A DNA stretch of 64,000 bases from Actinomycetota bacterium (GCA_021325455.1 JAJPHD010000008.1:78493-142492), one strand, 5' to 3'. Counted from the first letter of the stretch, positions 1 through 8,899 are shown. Notes: generated from the sequence alone by a model not told the origin. Translations and numbers: made by a program.

Positions 1-2
1 TG

Positions 3-245
3 CTCGTGGAGGAGGCGGGCCAGCGGCCCACCGCCGCCATGTGCTCGGAGGCGGTCTGGTGGCGGTGCCACCGCCGGCTCCTGGCCGATGCCGCCGTGCT
101 GCTGAGGGGCCTCGAGGTCCTGCACCTCGGGCACGACGGCAACCTCACCCTCCACCCCCCCACCCCCGAGGCGGTGCGCACCGAGATCGGTGGACGCCCG
201 GTGCTGCGCTATCCCCCGGCTGCCGGCGACCCTCGTGCCAGGTAA
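3..245 (+). CDS. DUF488 family protein, C-terminal fragment
   Basis: An open frame enters from the left edge and stops at TAA 243-245, so only about 80 C-terminal residues are seen. The stretch AAMCSEAVWWRCHRRLLADA matches the conserved C-terminal motif of DUF488 proteins, where a Cys-containing Met-Cys-x-Glu segment is followed by a Cys-His-Arg triad, and the next segment LEVLHL fits the usual final strand. The function of DUF488 proteins is not established. The start and any upstream partner lie outside the window. The next gene begins within a few bases of the stop, so the two may be co-transcribed. Confidence 0.7.
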   Translation, partial: LVEEAGQRPTAAMCSEAVWWRCHRRLLADAAVLLRGLEVLHLGHDGNLTLHPPTPEAVRTEIGGRPVLRYPPAAGDPRAR

Positions 246-255
246 CGTGCCGGCC

Positions 256-876
256 GTGACCGATCGCAGCCTGCCCGAGGGGATGGCCTGGGACGGGATC
301 GGAGTGCTCATCGCCCAGCACCGGCAGGTGGCCGCGATCTGGGAGCGCCTCGAGGGCTCGGCGGGGATCATCCCCGATGACCGTCGGTGGGCGATGTCCG
401 CCGAGCTCCTGAAGCGCCTGTCCATCCATGACGGCGTGGAGGAGGTCTACCTCTACCCCATGGTCCGCTCGGCCCTGCTGGAGGGTGACGAGCTGGCCGA
501 TCAGGCCCAGGCATCCCACCACGAGCAGGCCAGGCGCCTCTCGGTGCTGGAAGGCCTGGGACCCGAGGACCCCGGTTTCGAGGTGGGCTGGGCCGAGCTG
601 ATGGCCGAGGTGTCCAGGCACGTGACCATGGAGGAGAGGGAGATCTTCCCTCGCCTGCTCCAGTCAGTGGACCGCCTGACCCTCACCCTGCTCGCCGGTC
701 GGATCCAGCGGGCATCCCGTGTCGGGCCCACCCGTCCCCACCCTCGCATGCACCAGAGCCGTCTGCTGGGCCGGGCCACCGCCCCGGTGATCGGGGCCAT
801 GGACCGCCTGAAAGATGCCACCCGCTCCCGGCCCACCGAGGGTGCGGGGGAGCCGTCCGAGTCGACGCGGCCCTGA
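256..876 (+). CDS. Hemerythrin HHE-domain protein
   Basis: About 206 residues. Helices carry the His/Glu pattern of a hemerythrin-like four-helix bundle: IAQHRQV near residue 17, LSIHDGVEEVYLYP near 56, SHHEQARRL near 85 and SRHVTMEEREIFPRL near 118. Such proteins bind a non-heme di-iron centre and are linked to oxygen, NO or oxidative-stress sensing, or to iron storage. Two in-frame GTG codons (247 and 256) are possible starts and neither has a strong Shine-Dalgarno; 256 gives MTDRSLPEG. The C-terminal 50 residues are basic and look disordered. It follows the DUF488 gene by only a few bases. Confidence 0.75.
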   Translation: MTDRSLPEGMAWDGIGVLIAQHRQVAAIWERLEGSAGIIPDDRRWAMSAELLKRLSIHDGVEEVYLYPMVRSALLEGDELADQAQASHHEQARRLSVLEGLGPEDPGFEVGWAELMAEVSRHVTMEEREIFPRLLQSVDRLTLTLLAGRIQRASRVGPTRPHPRMHQSRLLGRATAPVIGAMDRLKDATRSRPTEGAGEPSESTRP

Positions 877-1045
877 GGCTCGTGTCCCGGGGTTCGGGGA
901 GATCCCGGGCGCCTTCCCCATCGGGAAAGGGCGACCTGGCCAGGTTTCGCCGGCGCCGGCGCGCCAGGTGGCGGGGCCGCTGGGGAGGCGGGTAAGCCCG
1001 GGCGCCGGCGCAGGCGAGAGTGGCTGGAGGCGGCACGGCCCCGGC

Positions 1046-1420
1046 CTACATGCCTCCTACCAGTCCGATCCGGTTGCCCTGGGGGTCGGCGAACATGGCA
1101 ATGACGGGCCCTCCTGGCACCTCCGTGGGAGGGAGCAGGGTCTTGGCCCCCAGGGTCTCGGCCTTGTCCAGGTACTCCTGAAGGCTGTCCACCTGGACGT
1201 AGAAGCTGACCTGCGAGCTGCCGTCTGCCGAGGAGCTCACGCCGCCGCCGATGGCCCCCTCCCCGGTGGTCACCATCCCGTAGCCCGAGGGGTTGTCGGT
1301 GTCGATGGTCCAGTCGAAGAGGGACCGGTAGAAGCCCTGCAGAGCCTGGCCATCGGGACCGAGGATCTCGAAGTGAACCACTGGATTGCCCACGGGAACC
1401 CCCTCCCTGCCATGCGCCAT
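1046..1420 (-). CDS. VOC family (glyoxalase-like) protein
   Basis: A 124-residue single-domain protein with the vicinal-oxygen-chelate fold pattern. It opens with PVVHFEILGPDGQALQGFYR, has a central VSFYVQVDSLQEYLDKAETLG and ends with the typical ADPQGNRIGLV strand. Relatives are often annotated as glyoxalase/bleomycin-resistance proteins, but many short two-repeat members have no proven substrate, so no reaction is assigned. ATG 1418-1420 is preceded on the minus strand by a GGCGGGG stretch. It is divergent from the TetR gene at 1554, so the 133-bp space between them probably holds shared control signals. Confidence 0.75.
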   Translation of the reverse strand: MAHGREGVPVGNPVVHFEILGPDGQALQGFYRSLFDWTIDTDNPSGYGMVTTGEGAIGGGVSSSADGSSQVSFYVQVDSLQEYLDKAETLGAKTLLPPTEVPGGPVIAMFADPQGNRIGLVGGM

Positions 1421-1456
1421 CCCCGCCGGTGCAGCCCCACCTCGCTGCCTGTCCCG

Positions 1457-1502
1457 TTGGGTCCTACGCTGTATGCTTATTAGCAGTATCCCCTAGCTGG
1501 GG
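1457..1502. promoter_or_regulatory. Candidate operator/promoter region between VOC gene and tetR
   Basis: This is an unusually AT-rich island in a GC-rich region. It holds TTGGGT (1457-1462), a short inverted repeat TGCT-TATT-AGCA (1474-1485) and a second one, CCCC-TAGCT-GGGG (1490-1502). It lies between divergent starts at 1420 (-) and 1554 (+), where a TetR-family repressor would be expected to bind. The promoter hexamers are poor, so this is a candidate only. Confidence 0.35.
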
Positions 1503-1553
1503 CAGCTGGTCAAGGGGGAAGTTCACCTGCGTTCGGGACAGCTGGGAGGTCGA

Positions 1554-2402
1554 ATGATGCAGATGACCGGGACGGAGAGCAGGCGGGTGGCCCCAGCGGG
1601 TCCCAACCTCGCCCCAGCCGGCAAGGACAAGGGGGGGGCCGGGGCCGTCCAGGCCAGGCCGGGAAGGCGGGCCCGGCTCTCCCGGGACCTGGTCCTCGAC
1701 ACGGCCCTGGCCCTGGTCGACCAGGAGGGCCTGGAGGGGCTGTCGATGCGGCGCCTGGCGTCGAAGCTGGGGGTGGAGGCCATGGCCATCTACCGCCACG
1801 CTGCCAACAAGCAGGAGCTGCTGGGGGGCATCATCGACCGGGTCCTCAGCGAGCTGCGGGTGGACAGCCGTGACTGTGACGACTGGCAGGAGTGGTTGCG
1901 AAGCTGGGCCCGGGACTTCCGCCGGGTGGTGCTCGCCCATCCCAACGTCTTCCCCTTGCTGGTAACCAGGCCGCTGTCGATCCCCCTCAGCCAGCGCCCG
2001 CCCGCCGTCCTGGCGCAGCTCGAGGCCATGCTCACGGTGCTGGAGAAAGCCGGCTTCTGCCCACAAGAGGCCCTGAGGGCACAGCAGACCTTCAGCGGCT
2101 ACCTGCTCGGACACCTTCTCATCGAGCTGCGACAGGTGATCGAGGACCCCGAGGAGCCGGAGCCCGCCTTGAGGCTGGGCCTCTACCGCCTACCGGCCCG
2201 CCAGTTCCCCCGGCTCCGGAAGGCAGCGGTCCTGCTCGTGGACCAGGACGCCGACGCCGCCTTCGAGACCGGGTTGGGGACCATCCTGGACGGCCTGCGC
2301 CGGCAGGCGGGCGCAGGAGCCGAAGGGGCTGGCGCCGGCGGGAGGGCAGGCGAGCCCCACGCGGTCACCCCGAGAGCCAAAGCAAAGCAGGAGCCGGCCT
2401 AG
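1554..2402 (+). CDS. TetR family transcriptional regulator
   Basis: A 282-residue TetR-type repressor. After a 40-residue low-complexity N-terminal tail comes the helix-turn-helix domain: LVLDTALALVDQEGLEGLSM, then RRLASKLGVEAMAIYRHAAN. The ligand domain resembles the TetR_C_1 class (tetracycline-repressor-like). The C-terminal 40 residues are Gly/Ala/Arg-rich. ATG 1554 has a good Shine-Dalgarno (GGGAGG) 6-7 bases upstream. It is divergent from the VOC gene and convergent with the P450 gene; either, or itself, may be its target. The ligand is unknown. Confidence 0.85.
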   Translation: MMQMTGTESRRVAPAGPNLAPAGKDKGGAGAVQARPGRRARLSRDLVLDTALALVDQEGLEGLSMRRLASKLGVEAMAIYRHAANKQELLGGIIDRVLSELRVDSRDCDDWQEWLRSWARDFRRVVLAHPNVFPLLVTRPLSIPLSQRPPAVLAQLEAMLTVLEKAGFCPQEALRAQQTFSGYLLGHLLIELRQVIEDPEEPEPALRLGLYRLPARQFPRLRKAAVLLVDQDADAAFETGLGTILDGLRRQAGAGAEGAGAGGRAGEPHAVTPRAKAKQEPA

Positions 2403-2413
2403 ACATCCCCCGG

Positions 2414-2427
2414 GGCCCGCCCGGGCC
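2414..2427. terminator. GC-rich hairpin between convergent genes
   Basis: An inverted repeat GGCCCG-CC-CGGGCC lies between the stop of the TetR gene and the stop of the P450 gene. There is no T-tract on either side, so termination here is only a possibility. Confidence 0.3.
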
Positions 2428-2433
2428 GGGTCC

Positions 2434-3702
2434 TCAGCGGGCGGTCACCTGGACCGGCAGCCGGGCCAGGCCCCGCAGGGTCAGGCCGGGGCGCCACTCA
2501 GGCTCGTCGACCATCAGCTCCATAGCGGCGAACCTGCGCACCAGGGCACCGAGGGCCACCTGACCCTCCAGACGGGCCAGGGCGAACCCCAGGCAGTGGT
2601 GGATGCCGGCGCCGAAGCTGAGCGGGCCGTTGTCGGCCCGGAGCACGTCCAAGGTCTCCGGGTGGGCGAAGCGCCCGGGGTCCCGGTTGGCCCCGCCGAT
2701 CAGCGTGAGCACGAGCGCCCCGGAGGGAACGAGGTGGCCGGCCACCTCCACCTCCTCCAGGGCCACCCGGCCATCCAGCTGGACCGGGCTGTCCCAACGC
2801 AACAGCTCCTCCACGGCCGAGGCCAGCATCCCCGGGCCGGGGTCCGGCCCCAGGCGGGCCATCTGGTCCGGATGGCGGAGCAGGGCCAGGAGTCCGTTCC
2901 CTATGAGGTTGGTGGTGGTCTCGAACCCCGCTCCGAACAGCAGTATGGCGGTGGCGATCACCTCCGCCTCCGTGAGGGCGTCGTCACGGTCCCGAGCCTG
3001 GGCCAGGGCGGTCACGAGGTCGTCCTGCGGGTGAGCCCGGCGCTCGGCCATGAGGTCCCTGAAGTAGGCGGCCATGGTGGCCTCGGCCTGGGCCGCCCGG
3101 GCCATGGTCTGGTCGTCGACCACCACCTCCAAGGTGGCGGCGGCGTCCCTCACCAGGGGCTGGAAGCCAGCGCGGTCGGCCGGCGGCACCCCCAGCAGCT
3201 CCCCTATGACGGTCACGGGGAGCGGGAAGGCCAGCTCGGTCATGACATCGGCCTGGCGAGCCTCGGCCAGCCTGTCGACAAGCTCCTCCACGATCGAGGT
3301 CACCGCCGGCCGGAGCGCCTCCACCCGTTGGGGGGTGAAGGCCCGGCTCACCAGCCGGCGCTGACGGGTGTGCTCGGGGGGATCGAGATGCAGCATCGAG
3401 GCCACTGGCCGGTGGGCCCCCTCCCGGGGGTCGCCGGCTCCCTCTCCCCGCCCCGCCGGGTTGGCGCCCGGGCCCGAAGGTGCCATCTCGAAGCCCTTGC
3501 CCAGGCGATGGTCCCGCAGGGCGCGCAGGCAGTCGTCGTAGCGGCTGAGCACCAGCCCCCAGTCCCCGCGGTACACGGGGGCCAGCTGGCGCAGGCGCCG
3601 GTAGTAGGGGTAGGGGTCGGGCCTTGCCTCCCCGTTCACCGTGAGGGCGGAGACGAGAGCGCCGGGGTCGGCGGGAAGGTCCCCGGGAGGGTGGGCAGGC
3701 AC
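2434..3702 (-). CDS. Cytochrome P450
   Basis: A 422-residue soluble bacterial P450. The I-helix motif FGAGFETTTN, the K-helix ExxR (EELLRWDSP) and the heme-binding loop FGAGIHHCLGFALARLEG with its thiolate Cys are all present. The distance between motifs and the overall length are normal for class I bacterial P450s of the CYP107/CYP125-like type. A ferredoxin and reductase partner are needed and none is adjacent. The substrate cannot be inferred. The start is GTG 3700-3702. It lies 9 bases downstream of the AI-2E family gene on the same strand, so the two are probably co-transcribed. Confidence 0.92.
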   Translation of the reverse strand: MPAHPPGDLPADPGALVSALTVNGEARPDPYPYYRRLRQLAPVYRGDWGLVLSRYDDCLRALRDHRLGKGFEMAPSGPGANPAGRGEGAGDPREGAHRPVASMLHLDPPEHTRQRRLVSRAFTPQRVEALRPAVTSIVEELVDRLAEARQADVMTELAFPLPVTVIGELLGVPPADRAGFQPLVRDAAATLEVVVDDQTMARAAQAEATMAAYFRDLMAERRAHPQDDLVTALAQARDRDDALTEAEVIATAILLFGAGFETTTNLIGNGLLALLRHPDQMARLGPDPGPGMLASAVEELLRWDSPVQLDGRVALEEVEVAGHLVPSGALVLTLIGGANRDPGRFAHPETLDVLRADNGPLSFGAGIHHCLGFALARLEGQVALGALVRRFAAMELMVDEPEWRPGLTLRGLARLPVQVTAR

Positions 3703-3711
3703 CCACCCAAG

Positions 3712-4905
3712 TTACCGCGCAGTAGGTTCGGGCTCGGCATCGGCCCCCTTGGCGGGCTCGCCCCCCCTCCGGCGAGCCGAGCCGGGGAGACCAGGCCGGA
3801 AGGAGCCTGGCCACCACAGCCCCGGGATGGCCGATCGCTCCAAGGGGTCCCTCTGCTGGCGGTAGTAGCCCGCCACGGCGAGGACCACCCCCGCCACCGG
3901 CACGGCCAGGAAGGCGCCCACCACCCCGCCCAGGATGGTCCCTATGCCGAGGACCAGGATCACAGCCACGGGGTGGAGCCGCACGGCCCGACCCAAGACG
4001 AAAGGCCCGACCAGGTAGCCCTCCAGGTTGTGGATCAAGATGGTGGCCCCCACCACCACCCCGGCAGCGATGGGGCCCTTGGCCACCAGGGCCACCACGG
4101 CGGCCACCAACCCGGACAGCACCCCACCCACGAGGGGCAAGAACCCCCCCACGAACGTGAGCAGGGCCAGGGCCCCGACCAGGGGCACCCCCAGGGCCAG
4201 CAGGGTCAGGGCCAGGACCAGGGCGTTCACGGCCCCGTTGAGAGCGGTCCCCCGGATGTAGCCGGTGAGGACACCCCAAGCCCGCCGCCCCAGCTCCTCC
4301 ATCTCCATGGCCCGGGCGGGGCTGGCCCATCCGGTGAACCACCGGGCCAGGCTGGCCCCGTCCTTAACGAAGAAGAAGGACAGCACCACGGTGAGAAGGA
4401 CGCCGGCCAGCACGCTGGCCGCCACCGACACTCCGGTCAGGGCCCCGTGGATGAGGGCCTGGCGGTGCGAGTTGAGGACCGAGGTGGCCTGAGCGAACAG
4501 ATGGTGGACCTGGTGCCGGGACAGGTGGAGGGGGCCGTGCACCAACCACTGCTCCGCCTGGCTGACCCCTGTCCCGAGCGCCTGGCCCAGCTTGCCGAAC
4601 TCCGTCTCCAGCCCGGGCAGCACGCCGAACACCACGCCGGCCACGACCGCTCCCGCCAGCAGGAAGACGATCCAGGTGGCCACCAGGGCCGGCAGGCCGC
4701 GCCGGCGGAGCCATACCGCTGGCGGGCTCAGCACGGTGGTGACGAACAGAGCCGCCACGACGGGGACCACGATCACCCGGAGGCGCACGAAGGCCAGCCC
4801 GATGAGCACCAGGGCTCCCGCCACCACCAGCACCCGCCATGACCAGGCCGCGGACCTGGCCAGCCAGCGGGGCACCGATGAAGGCACAGGTTCGTCGGGG
4901 GTCAC
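3712..4905 (-). CDS. AI-2E family (DUF20) membrane transporter
   Basis: A 397-residue polytopic membrane protein. Paired N-terminal hydrophobic segments (VLVVAGALVLIGLAFVRLRV and a second just after it) are followed by a central soluble region. A C-terminal block of five to six helices includes the family's glycine-rich FVGGFLPLVGGVLSG and LEGYLVGPFVLGRAV near residues 260-310. The family includes TqsA/YdiK-like exporters and Na+/H+ antiporter-like members, so substrate is not assigned. The last 35 residues are cytoplasmic and charged. The start is GTG 4903-4905. Confidence 0.85.
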   Translation of the reverse strand: MTPDEPVPSSVPRWLARSAAWSWRVLVVAGALVLIGLAFVRLRVIVVPVVAALFVTTVLSPPAVWLRRRGLPALVATWIVFLLAGAVVAGVVFGVLPGLETEFGKLGQALGTGVSQAEQWLVHGPLHLSRHQVHHLFAQATSVLNSHRQALIHGALTGVSVAASVLAGVLLTVVLSFFFVKDGASLARWFTGWASPARAMEMEELGRRAWGVLTGYIRGTALNGAVNALVLALTLLALGVPLVGALALLTFVGGFLPLVGGVLSGLVAAVVALVAKGPIAAGVVVGATILIHNLEGYLVGPFVLGRAVRLHPVAVILVLGIGTILGGVVGAFLAVPVAGVVLAVAGYYRQQRDPLERSAIPGLWWPGSFRPGLPGSARRRGGEPAKGADAEPEPTAR

Positions 4906-4966
4906 AGGACGCTCATCTCACGTAGCGGAGCTTGGTCCCCAAGGCTAGTGGCCCCGCTCCGGCGGC

Positions 4967-4982
4967 GGGCGGAAGGCCGCCC
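4967..4982 (-). terminator. Stem-loop downstream of the monooxygenase/OYE gene
   Basis: A perfect GGGCGG-AAGG-CCGCCC hairpin lies 34 bases past the stop of the catabolic operon, in the gap before the AI-2E gene. No T-tract follows. Its position suggests it ends or attenuates the kyn-linked transcript. Confidence 0.45.
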
Positions 4983-5015
4983 GGCCGCCCCGGCCGGAGG
5001 CAGGCCCGGCCCCTC

Positions 5016-7301
5016 CTAGGGGGCCTGCTCCCGCCGGCGAGCCCCCTTGCCGGAGAGGTACTGCACCGGCCACACCACCCCGGGTCCCTCGTAACCCTGG
5101 TCCAGGGCGGCGTTGAGCGTCCAGTAGGGGTCCACCAGGTGGGGGCGGGCCAAGAGGCACAGGTCGGCCCGGCCCGCCAGGATGATCGTGTTCACGTCGT
5201 CCACCGACGAGACCGCCCCCACCGTCATGGTGGGCACGCCCACCTCCTGCCTGATGCGATCGGCGAAGGGCGTCTGGTACAGCCGGCCGTACTCCGGGCG
5301 CTGGTCCGGATGGACCTGGCCCGAGGAGACATCCACTATGTCGCAGCCGTGGTCGACCAGCATGGCCGCCAGCTCCACGGCGTCGTCGCCCGTGAAGCCC
5401 CCCGGCACCCAGTCGGTGGCCGAGATCCTCACCGAGAGGGGACGGTCGTCGGGCCAGACCGAGCGCACGGCGGACAGCACCGAAAGGGGGAACCGGGACC
5501 GCCCCCGGAGCGAACCCCCGTAGGCGTCCGTGCGCCGGTTGGTGAGCGGGGAGAGGAACGACGACAGGAGGTAGCCGTGGGCCATGTGCAGCTCCAGCCA
5601 GTCGAAGCCGCAACCCGCCCCCAATCGCGCCGCCGCCACGAACTGGTCCCTCACCGAGCGCAGGTCGGCCAGGGTCATCTCCCGGGGCACCTGGTTCTCC
5701 GGGCGGTAGGCGAGGGGCGAGGGCGCCATCACCTCCCAGTTCCCCGAGGGCAGGGGCAGGTCCTCGCCCTCCCACATGGCCCGGGTGGAGCCCTTGCGCC
5801 CCGAGTGGCCGAGCTGCAGCCCCACCGCCGCACCGGTGTGGCCGTGCACGAAGGAGACGATCCGGGCGAAGCCGGCAGCCTGGCGGTCGTTCCAGAGGCC
5901 GGGGCAGTAGGGGGAGATGCGGCCCTCGGGGGACACGCAGGTCATCTCCGTGAGCACCAGCGCCGCCCCGCCCACCGCCCGGGACCCCAGGTGGACCAGG
6001 TGCCACTGGCCCGGAACACCGAGGTCCTCCCCCGAGGACGGGCAGGAGTACTGGGCCATGGGCGATACGACCACCCGGTTGCGCAGCTCCAGCCCCCGCA
6101 GTCGAAAGGGGAAGAACATGGGTGGGGTCCCCTCTGCCACCTCCATTCCCTGGCTGCGGGCCTGGGCCGCCAGCCAGGCGTCCAGGTCCCGGACGTAGGC
6201 CGGGTCCCGGAGCCGGAGGTTCCCGTAGGTGACCCGCTGGGATCGGGTGAGCACCTGGAAGCAGAACTGCTCGTGGGGCAGCCGGGCGTAGCGACCCACT
6301 CCCTCGAACCATCGCATGGACGTGGCCGCCGCCCGCTGCAGCGAGGCCACGACCGGCTGGCGCTGCTCCTCGTACTCCTTCAGGGCCGCCTGCAGGTCAC
6401 CGCCCTCACCGGCCATCGCCAGGGCGCCGGCCAGGGCAATGGAGTCCTCCATGGCCAGCTTGGTCCCCGAGCCCACCGAGAAGTGGGCCGTGTGGGCAGC
6501 GTCGCCCACCAGCACCACGTTCCCGGTGTGCCAGACCTGGTTGTGCACGGTGGCGAACTGCAGCCACCGGGAGTTGTTCGCCAGCAGCGGGTGACCGTCG
6601 AGGAACTCCCCGAACACTTGCGCGGCGAAGGCGATCCCCTCCTCGTCGGGCCTGTCGCCCAGCCCGGCCCGGGCAAAGGTGGAGGCCGGCATCTCCACGA
6701 TGAAGGTGGCCAGCCCCTCGGAGTAGGGGTAGACATGGGCCTGCACCCAGCCGTGCTCGGTCTCCTCGAAGAGGAACGTGAACACCTCCACGGGGCGGGT
6801 GGTGCCGAGCCACATGTACCGGCAGCTGCCCCTCTCCACGCTGGGCCCGAGCTGGCCCGCCCGGGTGGCCCGCACCCGGCTGTTGACCCCGTCAGCGCCC
6901 ACCACCAGGTCGTAGGCCCGGGAGAGCTCCTCCACGTCGGTCACCTCGGCCCCGAACCGGACCGAGGCCCCCAGCTCCAGGGCCCGGTCGGCCAGGACGC
7001 CGAGAAGATCCTTGCGGGCCAGGGCGGCGAACTGGTGGCCGTCCGAGCGGGTCACCCGTCCCCGGTGGTGGATGTCGATGGCGCTCCAGCTCCGCCATCT
7101 GGCCGCTACCCGGGAGAAGGCCACGGGGTCCGCCTCCTCCAGGTTGTCCAGCGTCTCCTGGGAGAAGACCACTCCGAAGCCGAAAGTGTCGTCCCTGGCG
7201 TTGCGCTCGAAGACCTGCACCTCGTGTCCCGGGCCAGACCGCCTGAGCAGTGACGCCAGGAGGAGCCCACCCGGCCCGCCGCCGACGACGGCCACCTTCA
7301 C
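5016..7301 (-). CDS. FAD monooxygenase / old yellow enzyme fusion, 2-aminobenzoyl-CoA monooxygenase-reductase-like
   Basis: A 761-residue two-domain flavoenzyme. The N-terminal half is a group A aromatic hydroxylase: Rossmann GGGPGGLLLASLLRR at residues 8-22 and GDAAHTAHFSVGSGTKLAMED near 275. The C-terminal half, from about residue 385 (FRLRGLELRNRVVVSPMAQY), is an old-yellow-enzyme barrel with HMAHGYLLSSFLSPLTNRR near 560. This order is that of 2-aminobenzoyl-CoA monooxygenase/reductase and of proteins annotated bifunctional salicylyl-CoA 5-hydroxylase/oxidoreductase. Its place after kynU and a CoA ligase favours 2-aminobenzoyl-CoA, which would be hydroxylated and then reduced to a non-aromatic CoA ester. 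GTG 7299-7301 directly abuts the TAG of the small upstream gene. Confidence 0.85.
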   Translation of the reverse strand: MKVAVVGGGPGGLLLASLLRRSGPGHEVQVFERNARDDTFGFGVVFSQETLDNLEEADPVAFSRVAARWRSWSAIDIHHRGRVTRSDGHQFAALARKDLLGVLADRALELGASVRFGAEVTDVEELSRAYDLVVGADGVNSRVRATRAGQLGPSVERGSCRYMWLGTTRPVEVFTFLFEETEHGWVQAHVYPYSEGLATFIVEMPASTFARAGLGDRPDEEGIAFAAQVFGEFLDGHPLLANNSRWLQFATVHNQVWHTGNVVLVGDAAHTAHFSVGSGTKLAMEDSIALAGALAMAGEGGDLQAALKEYEEQRQPVVASLQRAAATSMRWFEGVGRYARLPHEQFCFQVLTRSQRVTYGNLRLRDPAYVRDLDAWLAAQARSQGMEVAEGTPPMFFPFRLRGLELRNRVVVSPMAQYSCPSSGEDLGVPGQWHLVHLGSRAVGGAALVLTEMTCVSPEGRISPYCPGLWNDRQAAGFARIVSFVHGHTGAAVGLQLGHSGRKGSTRAMWEGEDLPLPSGNWEVMAPSPLAYRPENQVPREMTLADLRSVRDQFVAAARLGAGCGFDWLELHMAHGYLLSSFLSPLTNRRTDAYGGSLRGRSRFPLSVLSAVRSVWPDDRPLSVRISATDWVPGGFTGDDAVELAAMLVDHGCDIVDVSSGQVHPDQRPEYGRLYQTPFADRIRQEVGVPTMTVGAVSSVDDVNTIILAGRADLCLLARPHLVDPYWTLNAALDQGYEGPGVVWPVQYLSGKGARRREQAP

Positions 7302-7538
7302 CTACGTCCCCCGGTCGAGGAGGTGCTCGAAGACGAGCCCCAGGTCGGTGACGGCGACGCCCACGAACCCCAGGGCATGTCGCACGTTGGCCGTCACGCA
7401 AGGCGGGAGATCGTCTCGCCCCGCCAGGTGGCGCAGGCGGGCGTAGACCTCGAGCAGCTCGGCGTCGGCATCCTCCACCGGCCGGCCGAGCAGGTCGGTG
7501 GGGCCGGCACCTGCGCCGTACCCGGCCGTCGCCCTCAC
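7302..7538 (-). CDS. Small conserved-looking protein of the kyn/aminobenzoyl-CoA operon
   Basis: A 78-residue protein placed between the CoA ligase and the monooxygenase fusion. GTG 7536-7538 overlaps the ligase stop in a GTGA tetranucleotide, and its TAG (7302-7304) is immediately followed by the GTG of the next gene, so translation is coupled on both sides. It is mostly helical with one Cys (LPPCVTANVRHALGF near residue 48) and no membrane segment. I do not recognise the family. Its position suggests a role with the two neighbouring enzymes, for example as an accessory or regulatory subunit, but this is inference. Confidence 0.65.
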   Translation of the reverse strand: MRATAGYGAGAGPTDLLGRPVEDADAELLEVYARLRHLAGRDDLPPCVTANVRHALGFVGVAVTDLGLVFEHLLDRGT

Positions 7539-8899
7539 GGGGCCACCTCGAGGGTGAGAGGGCGGGAGGCAGCCCTCAGGTCCACGAGGCGCTTGGCCTT
7601 GAGCTCGAAGCGGGGAAGGGAGCCGGGCTCGGCCAGCTCGACCCGGAAGCGCAGGCCCTCGTGGGCGCCGGCCAGGGCGTCGGCCAGCCAGGCCTGGATG
7701 GCCGGCCACTCCGCCGCCCGGGCCGCCTGGTCGTGCAGCTCGCAGCGCAGGTAGATCTCATCCCGGATGCCCTCGGTGACGATCCGCACCTGGAACTCGT
7801 CGATCTCGGGGCGGGCCCGCACGATGCTCTCCACCGCCCGGGGGTAGACGTTGGTGCCCCTCACCAGGCGCATGTCGTCGGCCCGGCCCAGCACCCCGCC
7901 CTCGTAGATGTCGAAGGTGCGCCCGCAGGAGCAGCGGGAGGCGGGCACCTTCACGACGAGGTCGGAGGTGCGGTAGCGGATCAGGGGGATCATGCTCCGT
8001 CCGAAGGAGGTCACCACCCTCTCCCCCATCTCGCCATAGGGCACGGGCTCGTCGGTCACCGGGTCGACCACCTCCTCCAGCACGTGGTCCTCGATGATGT
8101 GGGCCCCGCCCGGCTGGTGGAGGCACTCGAACATGAAGATGGTCGCTATCTCGGTCATCCCCGCCGTGTCGTAGGCCCTGGCCCCCCACTGGTCCTCTAT
8201 CAGGCGCTTGGTCTCGGGGATGGACCCCGCCGGCTCACCGGACAGCACCACGGTCCTCACGGCCGACCCGGGCAGGTCCAGACCGAGGTCGCGGGAGCAC
8301 TGGGCCAGCCGCAGGGCATAGGTGGGAGTGGTGGCCACCACGGTGGCGCCGAACTCCACGATCTGGCGCACCCGGCTCTCCGTGGTCTGGGCCCCCCCGG
8401 GGACGACCAGGGCACCCAGCTTCTCCAGCCCGTAGTGCAGGCCCCAGAAGCCAATGAAGCTGCCGTAGCCGAAGGCCAGGTAGGCCAGGTCGTGGGGGCG
8501 CACGCCCATGGCCCACATGCCGTAGCACCACATGTCCGCGGCCCACGCCCAGTCCTTGCGGGAGTCGAGGGCCCGCAGGGGCGTGCGCCCGGTGGTACCC
8601 GAGGTCGTGTGGAGGCGGATGGCGGCCTCGGGACCGGCGACCGGCAGGGTCCCGTAGGGGGGCCGGAGGTCCTGGCCCTCCATCCACTCCTGCCTGGTGG
8701 TGAAGGGGAGGCGGCGCAGGTCGGCCATGGTCGAGAGGTCCTGAGGCCCCACCCCGGCCTTGGCCAGGGCAGCCCGGTAATGGGGGCTGCGCTCTCCCGC
8801 ATAGGCGACCACCCGGCGCAGCTTGGCCAGCTGGAGGGCCTCGAGCTCCTCCCTCGCCATGGTCTCGGTCCTCGGGTTCCAGTAGGGCTGGTCAGCCAC
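7535..8899 (-). CDS. PaaK-like acyl-CoA ligase, probable 2-aminobenzoate-CoA ligase
   Basis: A 454-residue adenylate-forming ligase of the phenylacetate-CoA ligase type. The P-loop is LHTTSGTTGRTPLRALD near residue 95. The A5-like motif YDTAGMTEIATIF lies near 240, and the acidic/hinge region SFGRSMIPLIRYRTSDL near 295 is followed by RADDMRLVRGTNVYPRAVE near 335, typical of PaaK C-terminal domains. The reaction is aryl acid + ATP + CoA to aryl-CoA. Between kynU, which makes anthranilate, and an aminobenzoyl-CoA-type hydroxylase, anthranilate is the likely substrate; phenylacetate or benzoate remain possible. The GTG start overlaps the kynU stop by 8 bases, with AAGGAG 5 bases upstream. Confidence 0.82.
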   Translation of the reverse strand: MADQPYWNPRTETMAREELEALQLAKLRRVVAYAGERSPHYRAALAKAGVGPQDLSTMADLRRLPFTTRQEWMEGQDLRPPYGTLPVAGPEAAIRLHTTSGTTGRTPLRALDSRKDWAWAADMWCYGMWAMGVRPHDLAYLAFGYGSFIGFWGLHYGLEKLGALVVPGGAQTTESRVRQIVEFGATVVATTPTYALRLAQCSRDLGLDLPGSAVRTVVLSGEPAGSIPETKRLIEDQWGARAYDTAGMTEIATIFMFECLHQPGGAHIIEDHVLEEVVDPVTDEPVPYGEMGERVVTSFGRSMIPLIRYRTSDLVVKVPASRCSCGRTFDIYEGGVLGRADDMRLVRGTNVYPRAVESIVRARPEIDEFQVRIVTEGIRDEIYLRCELHDQAARAAEWPAIQAWLADALAGAHEGLRFRVELAEPGSLPRFELKAKRLVDLRAASRPLTLEVAP

